Shown here: piece after piece, positions 16,126-22,987 of the stretch
Position numbering within the stretch: position 1 is the first letter of the stretch
Layout of the letters: every line of letters begins with the position of its first letter
From: SZUA-217 sp964194555
GTDB taxonomy: Bacteria; Actinomycetota; Acidimicrobiia; Spongiisociales; ZC4RG35
Assembly (NCBI GenBank): GCA_964194555.1
Contig: CAXMMT010000045.1
Location: forward strand, 1-26,520
Direction of reading: 5' to 3'
Length of the DNA: 26,520 bases
The notes under the pieces: generated by a model
What the model saw: only the letters and a program-made list of their open reading frames with translations
Told to the model about the DNA's origin: nothing
The model's database searches: none
Position numbers and translations under genes: made by a program

Positions 16126-17348
16126 GGATCCTCCTGGTCGGAGGTGGGGGCCGGGAGCACTCCATCGGATGGAAGTTGGCGCAATCTTCTCGTGTCGACG
16201 AGTTGATTTCTCTACCCGGCAATCCCGGCCTCGCCGAGTTGGGTCCAACGGTCGAGGGCATCGACATCGACGACGTGGGGGCGATCGCGGCCATGGCTCT
16301 CTTCCACCAGGTCGACCTAGTCATCGTCGGTCCGGAGGCGCCCCTTGCCGCCGGAGTGGCCGATGCGGCTACTTCACTCGGGATTCCCGTGTTCGGACCC
16401 ACTCGATCAGCCGCCCGACTGGAGTCTTCCAAATCGTTTGCCAAGGATGTGATGAGCCGGGCAAGCATTCCCACCGGAGAATCAGAGATGTTCACGGATC
16501 ATCAGCGCGCCATCGATCATCTATCCCGGACCGAAGGCCCCTATGTGGTCAAGGCAGATGGTCTGGCGGCAGGAAAGGGGGTGCTGGTAACGGAGTCCCG
16601 CACCGATGCAGAATCGTGGGTCGGGTACTGCCTGGAGGGCGGATTCGGTGCAGCAGGTGCATCGGTGATCATCGAGGAGTATCTCAATGGGCCGGAAGTG
16701 AGTGTCTTCGCGGTGTGCACCGAGAACGGCGCCGCGCCCCTGGAGCCGGCCCGGGACTACAAGCGTTTGTTCGAAGGAGACGAGGGACCGAATACCGGAG
16801 GGATGGGCTCCTACTCGCCCGTGGATGACCTTCCTGAAGGTCTCGTCTCCGGCGTGATGGACGAAGTCATCGACCCGACACTCGAGCAGATGAAGGCTGA
16901 CGGCAACCCTTTCACCGGTTTCCTGTACGCCGGACTGGCACTGACCGAGAGCGGTCCGAAGGTTCTCGAGTTCAACGTGAGACTGGGCGATCCTGAGTGT
17001 CAGGCAATTCTGCCTCGCATGACGAGCGATCTCGTGGATGTGCTGGAGGGAGCTTCACCTGAGTGGTCGGACCTGGCAACGGTGAACGTCGTGCTCGCCG
17101 CCAAGGGCTACCCGACCGCACCGGAGAAAGGGGCTGTCATCAGGGGCCTCGACCGCGTTCCCGACGATGTGATCGTCTTCCACGCAGGGACAAAGCGAGA
17201 CGGAAACAAGCTGCTCGCGAACGGTGGCCGTGTGCTCAACCTCGTCGGCACAGGGTCGACGATCGGAGAAGCGAGGACGAGAGCATATGACGCCGCCGAC
17301 ATGGTTGCCTGGCCTGGAGTCGAGTTCCGGACCGATATCGCCGGCTAA
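16122..17348 (+). CDS. purD: phosphoribosylamine-glycine ligase (GAR synthetase)
   Basis: 408 residues, slightly under the usual 420-430. An ATP-grasp enzyme making glycinamide ribonucleotide, step 2 of de novo purine synthesis. Signatures include the N-terminal LLVGGGGREHSIGWKL, VGPEAPLAAGVAD, VVKADGLAAGKGV (ATP-grasp lysine), IIEEYLNGPEVSVF, PARDYKRLFEGDEGPNTGGMGSYSP (family signature region) and FNVRLGDPECQ. The ATG overlaps the purA stop by 4 bases. The end overlaps the end of the convergent regulator gene by 4 bases (CTAA at 17345-17348), so there is no intergenic terminator and transcripts from both sides must run into each other. Confidence 0.96.
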   Translation: MRILLVGGGGREHSIGWKLAQSSRVDELISLPGNPGLAELGPTVEGIDIDDVGAIAAMALFHQVDLVIVGPEAPLAAGVADAATSLGIPVFGPTRSAARLESSKSFAKDVMSRASIPTGESEMFTDHQRAIDHLSRTEGPYVVKADGLAAGKGVLVTESRTDAESWVGYCLEGGFGAAGASVIIEEYLNGPEVSVFAVCTENGAAPLEPARDYKRLFEGDEGPNTGGMGSYSPVDDLPEGLVSGVMDEVIDPTLEQMKADGNPFTGFLYAGLALTESGPKVLEFNVRLGDPECQAILPRMTSDLVDVLEGASPEWSDLATVNVVLAAKGYPTAPEKGAVIRGLDRVPDDVIVFHAGTKRDGNKLLANGGRVLNLVGTGSTIGEARTRAYDAADMVAWPGVEFRTDIAG

Positions 17349-20300
17349 GGGCCGATCACGTCGTCGAGCATTCGAATCTCATCCGGTGGGTCGGTCGATA
17401 GAACCACCGAGCCACTGATCACGTCTGCCTTTGCTGCCTCCAACTCGGGGACTATGTGGTCGATGAATCCGCCGGTGGTCACATAGTCCACCCCGCCGTT
17501 CTCGATACTCAAGACAACATGCTGGGGCGCACCAGTGAGGGCGAACCTGGCAATCGCTTCCTGGACGCCAATGTCCATTCTCTTGACGATCGAAGTCGCG
17601 ATATGAGCAGTCCAGAACTCAGCAACAGGTTCGAACCAGGGGGTGGCACGTACCTTCAAGTATTCATCGTCATCGACACCGATCGCCCACATCGGCGAGC
17701 CGGTCTCGGCGGCTACGGATGCCACTGCGTCGAAAACACCGTTACCGGAGAATCCGGCCGCCTGGAAGACAACATCGGAGCCCTCATTGATCAGGATCTC
17801 AGCCGCCCACCTACCCATGGTCGGACTCGAGTATCCACTCAAGTCGAAAATAGACGTCAAATAGACCGCGCCTACTTCAATTTCGGGGTTGACCCTGGTG
17901 GCCCCTTGCTCAAACCCGGTGTGGAAGGGCAGCATAAAATCGAAGTCTGTCCCCACCACGATTCCGACCTGATCGGTCTCTGTCATGAGCCCGGCTGTAA
18001 CACCCGCCAGATAGCCGACCTCATCGTGGCTACTGACGATGCAGGCCGTGTTCTCGAGACTCGTCACCAGCGCTGCTGTCTCGACGTCGCAATCAACAAG
18101 GATGTAGCTCGCCTCGGGGTATCTCTCAGTCATCTCACTCACTGAGGCAGAGCGGAACACCGCGCCAGTCATTATGAGCAGGGATGCCCCACGCTCCAAC
18201 AGCGCCTCTACCTCGGGTAGAAACGCCAGGCTGTCAACGAACTCCTTGCCGGTAAGCCCATTCGCCTCAAGCCCTGCCCTGTACCCGGAATCGACCATTT
18301 CGGCGAACCCCGAACCAAGCACCGGCTCTGCCCAGAGAATCACGTCCGGTGGCGGTTCCGGGAGCAGGCTCACGATAAGGATGGTCACCGCGGCAGCTAG
18401 CGCCGCCACGGCACCACCGAAGTACCAGAGCCGGCGCCGGGCACTCTTCTGGAGCGTCTCTTCCTTGGCGGTTTGATCGAGCCGCGCATCTCTTTCGCGA
18501 CGACGCATCTCAACCGACGCGTCGATGAACCGGGTTTCGGTCGCGGTGAGCATCAGGGTTGTGGAGTCGCTCCAGTCCTCGAACTGCTGGAGTCTTTCTC
18601 CACGGAGCAGGTAGTCCTCCGACTTGTCGGCTTCGATCCACTCCTGAGCGGCAGTGTCCAACGCGTAGAGCCGATCGAGGTCATCGGAGTGGTTCGTTAT
18701 CCAGGACTCCAACTGGGGCCACTCCGAGATCAGGTACTCATGCGCCATCTCCACCACCGCGGCACCGGAGGGGTCACGGTCAAAGGTTATGAGACGATGG
18801 GCACCAAGCGCCTCCAGCACACCTTGAAGCGCGATCCGATCGACACCAAGATCGAGTAGATCACGCAGAGGCACGGGGCGAGAAGTGCTGAGAGCGCGTC
18901 CCTTCCGCACCATTCGCATCATCAGCTGCTCGGTAAGCTCTTTGCCTTCGGCGTCGAACTCCTCGAGGACTGCGTCGGCGCCACCGGTGAGGGCGCCGTT
19001 GATTCCGCCGAGACTCTCGTAGTCGGCCAGAGTCAGCCCGTTGGATGTCCTCTCGAACAGCTCGAACAGCGTGAACTGGAGAAGCGGGAGCGCTCCAGGC
19101 TCGTTACCCATGTCGGCGACGAGTTGAGTGAGTAGAGCAGGCTCGACCTTGACGCCGGCCGCACCGGCTGGCTCAACAACAGCATGTTCGATCTCCTGGG
19201 GAGTCATCGGCTTGACACCCACCACCGAGTCGGTGAATACGCCCGCCAGGGCCGGCATCGACAATGGCTTGTCGTAGTAGTCCGCACGTAACGTCGCCAC
19301 GACGCGAAGTGGTGTTTCCGGATCACGAATCGCGGTAACGATCACCTCGGAGAACCGAATCGCCACATCGGGTTCGGCCAGGGTGAATAGCTCCTCGAAC
19401 TGGTCGACAATCAGAACGACGGATCGATCGATCACCGGCAGCAGGGCAGATGCGTCGCTCTCGAAACGACGCAGCAACCCAGCGCGGGAGCCGAATCCGG
19501 CTCGATCCAAAGCACCGGCCAACTCCCACAGGGGTCGGGAGCCTGGCTGGAAGACGACGACCGTCTCCCCTTCGGCTCGAAGCGTCGGGATGAGACCTGC
19601 CTGCGCCGCACTCGACTTCCCAGAACCTGAAGGGCCGACGATCGAAACGAAACCGGGACCTGTGACCAGTTTCTCGCGGACCTCGGCAACAAGACTCTCC
19701 CGACCGAAGTAGATGTCGGCGTCATCCTCAGAAAAAGCACGAAGGCCCCGATAGGGGTTTCCCTCCGAAATGACCTGGGATTGCATGTTGAGCGTTGGGT
19801 CCTGTAGCAGCACCCGCTCCTCCAGCAAACGAAGATTCTCCGAGGGCTCGATTCCGAGTTCTTCGGCGAGAAGCCGCTGAAACTCCCCGAACTGTCTTAG
19901 CGATTCGGCCTGGCGCCCCGACCGGTACAGAGCAAGCATCATGAGACGACGTGGCTCCTCGCGCAGTGGATCGGCCTCGATTGCCTGTCGCGCAAGATCC
20001 CGCGCTTCCTCGTGCCGACCCTGTTCGAGATCGACATCTGCCATCGCCTCGAGCGCATCGGAATGGAGCTCGGTGAGACTGCGGATGTAGCCCTGAGCAA
20101 AGTCATCGTAGGCAAAGTCGGCCAACGGAGCAGCCGTCCAACTCTCAAGCGCTTTCTCGAGCTTGGGCCGTCCTCCGGCCACGTCGCCGGTACGGAGGGC
20201 CGAGAGCCCTTCCCTCACCAGTCTCTCAAATCTCAGGGTGTCGATCGAATCAGGGGGGACGTTGATCACGTAGCCCGGAGGCCGTGTATCGATCAACTCG

Positions 20301-20560
20301 TTCGATGAGCCGTTGGACAGCACCTTGCGCAGGTCAGAGATGTAGATCTGCACCGAGTGCTCCGCTGTCCTCGGGGGATTCTCGCCCCACACCATGTCGA
20401 TGATGCGATCGGTGGGGACTATCTCGTTGGCGTGAAGAAGGAGGATGGCAAGGACAGATCGTTGTTTCGGAGGGCCCAGGTCAATCAGGCCCTCTGTCGT
20501 ATCTACCCCAAGTAGTCCCAGTAGACGGAATCTCACCGAGCTCTCAATCGTCCTTGCCAT
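17345..20560 (-). CDS. membrane-anchored SARP/BTAD-nSTAND regulator fused to a BMP/PnrA-like extracytoplasmic binding domain
   Basis: About 1071 residues from the ATG at 20560, preceded 8 bases upstream by AGG. A TTG at 20599 would add 13 residues but lies in a hairpin. Domains by rough residue: OmpR-type winged helix 10-100 (LGPPKQRSVLAILLLHAN; SVQIYISDLRKVL); BTAD helical repeats 105-255 (EEARDLARQAIEADPLREEP); nSTAND NTPase 268-610, with entry motif NPYRGLRAFSEDDADIYFGRE truncated here to its core RGLRAF..YFGRE, Walker A GPSGSGKSS (309-317) and Walker B VVLIVDQFEELF (381-392); a charged helix, then one transmembrane helix 711-733 with Arg-rich inner flank; and a BMP-family domain 738-1047 (GYLAGVTAGL, FQAAGFSGNGVF, WAIGVDDDEY). 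The N-terminus is cytosolic and the C-terminus outside, a CadC/ToxR-like layout. BMP proteins include the purine-nucleoside receptor PnrA and Bacillus Med; ligand identity is inference. Confidence 0.88.
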   Translation of the reverse strand: MARTIESSVRFRLLGLLGVDTTEGLIDLGPPKQRSVLAILLLHANEIVPTDRIIDMVWGENPPRTAEHSVQIYISDLRKVLSNGSSNELIDTRPPGYVINVPPDSIDTLRFERLVREGLSALRTGDVAGGRPKLEKALESWTAAPLADFAYDDFAQGYIRSLTELHSDALEAMADVDLEQGRHEEARDLARQAIEADPLREEPRRLMMLALYRSGRQAESLRQFGEFQRLLAEELGIEPSENLRLLEERVLLQDPTLNMQSQVISEGNPYRGLRAFSEDDADIYFGRESLVAEVREKLVTGPGFVSIVGPSGSGKSSAAQAGLIPTLRAEGETVVVFQPGSRPLWELAGALDRAGFGSRAGLLRRFESDASALLPVIDRSVVLIVDQFEELFTLAEPDVAIRFSEVIVTAIRDPETPLRVVATLRADYYDKPLSMPALAGVFTDSVVGVKPMTPQEIEHAVVEPAGAAGVKVEPALLTQLVADMGNEPGALPLLQFTLFELFERTSNGLTLADYESLGGINGALTGGADAVLEEFDAEGKELTEQLMMRMVRKGRALSTSRPVPLRDLLDLGVDRIALQGVLEALGAHRLITFDRDPSGAAVVEMAHEYLISEWPQLESWITNHSDDLDRLYALDTAAQEWIEADKSEDYLLRGERLQQFEDWSDSTTLMLTATETRFIDASVEMRRRERDARLDQTAKEETLQKSARRRLWYFGGAVAALAAAVTILIVSLLPEPPPDVILWAEPVLGSGFAEMVDSGYRAGLEANGLTGKEFVDSLAFLPEVEALLERGASLLIMTGAVFRSASVSEMTERYPEASYILVDCDVETAALVTSLENTACIVSSHDEVGYLAGVTAGLMTETDQVGIVVGTDFDFMLPFHTGFEQGATRVNPEIEVGAVYLTSIFDLSGYSSPTMGRWAAEILINEGSDVVFQAAGFSGNGVFDAVASVAAETGSPMWAIGVDDDEYLKVRATPWFEPVAEFWTAHIATSIVKRMDIGVQEAIARFALTGAPQHVVLSIENGGVDYVTTGGFIDHIVPELEAAKADVISGSVVLSTDPPDEIRMLDDVIGP

Positions 20561-20578
20561 CAAATGTACCTGCCTATT

Positions 20579-20600
20579 CTTGCCATTGGCTGATGGCAAG
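20579..20600 (-). other. intergenic hairpin between the small membrane protein and the large regulator
   Basis: CTTGCCAT and ATGGCAAG form a perfect 8-base-pair stem with a 6-base loop, 19 bases upstream of the regulator ATG. No U-run follows on the minus strand, so it is not a classical terminator. It could be an mRNA-processing or stability element that sets different levels of the two proteins. Confidence 0.45.
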
Positions 20601-20626
20601 TGGCCGGCAGCTCCTTCCTCTCCCGA

Positions 20627-21103
20627 TTACTTGTCCACGACTGCCTGCTGGGCCAATCCGGAGACGATGAGCTCGTCGATATGGCTGGCCATCGCGGCTC
20701 CGCGCATCTGCCAGGCATCCTGTGCACCCCGAGCTGAGCCGATGGCACCCGCCTGGGCAAGGCCGGCCTGCATCCGACTCTGTAGCAGTTGCTGCTGTTC
20801 GATTGCGGTCCGTTGAGTAAGCCCAGCCTCGAAGCGGCTCTCGAGTACCGCCTGGCTTTGGATCGCAGCCTGTTGTGCGAGACCCGAACTGGTGAGGGCA
20901 TCAACGTTTTCGGCAACCTGGCTGCCTCTGACAACGGCTGCCTTGTGTGCGGCGGTCTCGCTCGGTCCTGTGAGTGCGCTAATCCCGAAGACAACCCCAA
21001 CGCCCACGGCCACCGCGACGACCCCGACACCGAGATACTTGACAAACCCCAGGCTCTTGTTCTGGCTTGCAACACTTCCTCTTAGTTTCTCTATGGCGGT
21101 CAT
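20627..21103 (-). CDS. small single-pass membrane protein with 20-residue GLxQ repeats
   Basis: 158 residues, ATG at 21103-21101, with a strong Shine-Dalgarno AAGGAGA about 6 bases upstream. One hydrophobic helix (about 20-46, glycine/valine-rich) is preceded by a short basic N-terminus. The outer part is glutamine- and alanine-rich and periodic: units start GLAQQ at 74, GLTQR at 94 and GLAQA at 114, exactly 20 residues apart, with a fourth GLAQQAV at 149 ending the protein. The units look like amphipathic helices and could form a coiled coil or oligomer. No family is recognised. It is transcribed in the same direction as the large regulator, 66 bases upstream of it, and diverges from purE across the phased-repeat region, so a partner role in that system is plausible but unproven. 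Confidence 0.8.
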   Translation of the reverse strand: MTAIEKLRGSVASQNKSLGFVKYLGVGVVAVAVGVGVVFGISALTGPSETAAHKAAVVRGSQVAENVDALTSSGLAQQAAIQSQAVLESRFEAGLTQRTAIEQQQLLQSRMQAGLAQAGAIGSARGAQDAWQMRGAAMASHIDELIVSGLAQQAVVDK

Positions 21104-21183
21104 TTCCGTCTCCTTCTCTCTTTCGGCGCTTGTTCACCGATAGCGAGAAGGTGTCAGACGGCTCCCGAGAGGATCTTCAATCT

Positions 21184-21234
21184 CGCTCTATTCCCGCTCT
21201 ATGTCCTCTACGCCCGCTCTATGGGCGTCTAGAG
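21184..21234 (+). promoter_or_regulatory. array of helically phased TCTA direct repeats, candidate SARP operator
   Basis: TCTA cores on the plus strand start at 21187, 21198, 21207, 21218 and 21228, at intervals of 11, 9, 11 and 10 bases. Three of them sit in identical octamers CGCTCTAT (21184, 21195, 21215). SARP regulators such as ActII-ORF4 and DnrI bind direct heptamer repeats at 11- or 22-base spacing on one helix face, just upstream of a -10 box. Here the last core ends 13 bases before TACCGT at 21245-21250, ahead of purE. The array lies between purE and the operon encoding the SARP-domain membrane regulator, so autoregulation and/or purE control is the natural inference. Confidence 0.55.
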
Positions 21235-21244
21235 CCGGTTCGGT

Positions 21245-21250
21245 TACCGT
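21245..21250 (+). promoter_or_regulatory. possible -10 box (TACCGT) for purE
   Basis: TACCGT lies 8 bases before the purE ATG at 21259 and directly follows the phased TCTA array. There is no Shine-Dalgarno and no good -35, as expected for an activator-dependent, leaderless-type promoter. Confidence 0.4.
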
Positions 21251-21258
21251 CACGTCCA

Positions 21259-21723
21259 ATGAGCCACAAGGTCGCAATCGTGATGGGATCGGGATCGGAT
21301 CGTCCGGTCATGGAGAAGGCCGGGGAGATGCTGGACGATTTCGGCATCGAGCATGACACCCGGGTGCTTTCCGCACACAAGACACCTGATGAGGCCATCC
21401 ACTTCGCCACAACCGCAGCCGACCAAGGCTTTGAGGTGATCATCGCCGGTGCAGGAAAAGCCGCCCACCTGGCCGGTGTCATGGCTGCCAAGTCGCTGCT
21501 GCCGGTCATCGGCGTTCCGATCAGTGCCTCACTCGACGGGATGGACGCGCTGCTCGCCACGGTGCAGATGCCAACGGGGATACCTGTGGCCACTGTTGCC
21601 ATCGACGGGGCGAACAACGCCGCGCTTCTCGCCGTGGCCATCCTCGCCATCGGAGATGAGGGATTGACCGCGAAGCTGACCCAATTCCGCAAGGACCTCG
21701 CCGCCAAGACGCTGGCCGGCTGA
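21259..21723 (+). CDS. purE: N5-carboxyaminoimidazole ribonucleotide mutase (PurE)
   Basis: 154 residues from the ATG at 21259; the frame is open for 64 codons upstream, but that stretch is the divergent regulatory region. PurE rearranges N5-CAIR to CAIR in de novo purine synthesis. Signatures are VMGSGSDRPVMEKA at the N-terminus, LSAHKTPDEA with the active-site SAH-x-TP, AGKAAHLAG, and SLDGMDALLATVQMPTGIPVATVAID. The segment after VATVAID reads GANNAALLA, shorter than the usual AGAxNA form of E. coli-type PurE, and it resembles my memory of archaeal PurE. The ATPase partner purK is not in the window. The acyl-CoA dehydrogenase gene follows after 32 bases. Confidence 0.94.
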   Translation: MSHKVAIVMGSGSDRPVMEKAGEMLDDFGIEHDTRVLSAHKTPDEAIHFATTAADQGFEVIIAGAGKAAHLAGVMAAKSLLPVIGVPISASLDGMDALLATVQMPTGIPVATVAIDGANNAALLAVAILAIGDEGLTAKLTQFRKDLAAKTLAG

Positions 21724-21740
21724 TCGGTGGTGCGGCCCGA

Positions 21741-21746
21741 TACCAT
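21741..21746 (+). promoter_or_regulatory. possible -10 box (TACCAT) for the acyl-CoA dehydrogenase gene
   Basis: TACCAT lies 9 bases before the ATG at 21756. An AGG within CAGGTTGAT is also present, so a normal ribosome site remains possible and the gene may simply be co-transcribed with purE. Confidence 0.3.
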
Positions 21747-21755
21747 CAGGTTGAT

Positions 21756-22940
21756 ATGAGCGAGATCTCATTGGACAGACCCGACCCGCACGACTTCCTC
21801 GACATCGGTTCCCTTCTGTCCGACGAGGAGATACTTCTGCGCGACACCGTGCGCACCTATGTCGAAAAGGAGATCACCCCCAACGTTGGAGATTGGTGGG
21901 ACGAAGGGGTCATCCCTCACGCCGACCTGGCGAAAGCCTTCGGCGACCTCGGTATGTTCGGCATGCATCTCGAAGGTTATGGTTGCGCCGGAACGTCGGC
22001 CACCGCCTACGGGCTCGCTTCTCTCGAACTGGAAGCCGGCGACTCGGGTATTCGATCCTTCGTGTCGGTCCAGGGCTCACTGGCGATGTTCCCCATTTGG
22101 AAGTTCGGCTCGGAGGAGCAGAAGCAAACCTGGCTTCCTCAGATGGCCAGAGGCGAGGTGATTGGATGTTTTGGGCTCACCGAGACAGACTCAGGATCCG
22201 ATCCTTCGTCGATGCGCACCAACGCCCGCCGTGACGGCTCGGACTGGATCATCAGCGGTTCCAAGATGTGGATCACCAACGGGTCGATTGCCGACATAGC
22301 CATTATCTGGGCCCAAACCGACGACGGGGTTCGGGGGTTCATCATCCCCACCGACAGTCCCGGCTTCTCGGCCCCGGAGATCAAGAAGAAGGCATCCCTT
22401 CGAGCATCAGTCACGTCGGAATTGATCCTCGACGACATTCGGGTGCCCAACGACTTCGTCCTCCCCGGCGTCGCCTCGATGCGAGGACCTCTCTCGTGTC
22501 TAAACGAGGCCCGCTTCGGCATCGCCTTTGGGGTGATGGGTTCTGCGAGGTCGTGCTACGAGACGGCCCTTGCCTACGCCAAGGAGCGTGTGCAGTTCGA
22601 CGTGCCCATCGCCTCTTTCCAACTCACACAGCGAAAGCTCGTAGACATGATGGTGGCGGTACAGCGGGGGACCCTTGTCGCCCTTCACCTGGGTCGTCGC
22701 AAGGACGAAGGCACGCTAACCCCCGAACAGGTCTCGTTTGGCAAGTTCGACAACGTGCGCAACGCCCTCGACGTCGCCAGGAGCGGTCGCTCGATTCTCG
22801 GCGCCAACGGAATCACCCTCGAATACCCCATCTTTCGACACATGGCCAACTTGGAAACGGTCTACACCTACGAGGGCACCAACGAAATTCACACTTTGGT
22901 GATGGGTGAGGCGATTACCGGTCTCAACGCTTTCACCTGA
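21756..22940 (+). CDS. acyl-CoA dehydrogenase, glutaryl-CoA dehydrogenase-like
   Basis: 394 residues, a normal length. An FAD enzyme of the acyl-CoA dehydrogenase superfamily with the three-part fold: N-terminal helices (about 1-135), a central strand domain with GCFGLTETDSGSDP and WIISGSKMWITNG, and C-terminal helices. The stretch IRSFVSVQGSLAMFPIWKFGS (R100) resembles glutaryl-CoA dehydrogenase, where the equivalent Arg binds the glutaryl carboxylate. The catalytic base would be E373 in TYEGTNEIH, and the end MGEAITGLNAF matches GcdH closely. The likely reaction is glutaryl-CoA to crotonyl-CoA in lysine/tryptophan breakdown, but other substrates cannot be excluded. It follows purE by 32 bases and ends at a palindrome. 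Confidence 0.9.
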   Translation: MSEISLDRPDPHDFLDIGSLLSDEEILLRDTVRTYVEKEITPNVGDWWDEGVIPHADLAKAFGDLGMFGMHLEGYGCAGTSATAYGLASLELEAGDSGIRSFVSVQGSLAMFPIWKFGSEEQKQTWLPQMARGEVIGCFGLTETDSGSDPSSMRTNARRDGSDWIISGSKMWITNGSIADIAIIWAQTDDGVRGFIIPTDSPGFSAPEIKKKASLRASVTSELILDDIRVPNDFVLPGVASMRGPLSCLNEARFGIAFGVMGSARSCYETALAYAKERVQFDVPIASFQLTQRKLVDMMVAVQRGTLVALHLGRRKDEGTLTPEQVSFGKFDNVRNALDVARSGRSILGANGITLEYPIFRHMANLETVYTYEGTNEIHTLVMGEAITGLNAFT

Positions 22941-22946
22941 CCGTTT

Positions 22947-22987
22947 TGTGAAGATCTACGCGGGTTATGGCCGCGCGAATCTTCACA
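22947..22987. terminator. long palindrome between convergent genes, candidate two-way terminator
   Basis: TGTGAAGAT (22947-22955) pairs with ATCTTCACA (22979-22987). Inside, after three unpaired bases on each side, CGCGG (22959-22963) pairs with CCGCG (22971-22975) around a 7-base loop. It begins 6 bases after the acyl-CoA dehydrogenase stop and includes the stop codon of the opposite gene. No U-run follows on either strand, so function as an intrinsic terminator is uncertain. Confidence 0.55.

Noticed and set aside
17345..20560. WD40 or TPR repeats as the C-terminal sensor of the SARP-STAND protein
   Set aside because: No GH...WD periodicity is present; the C-terminal 310 residues instead follow the BMP/PnrA pattern after a transmembrane helix.
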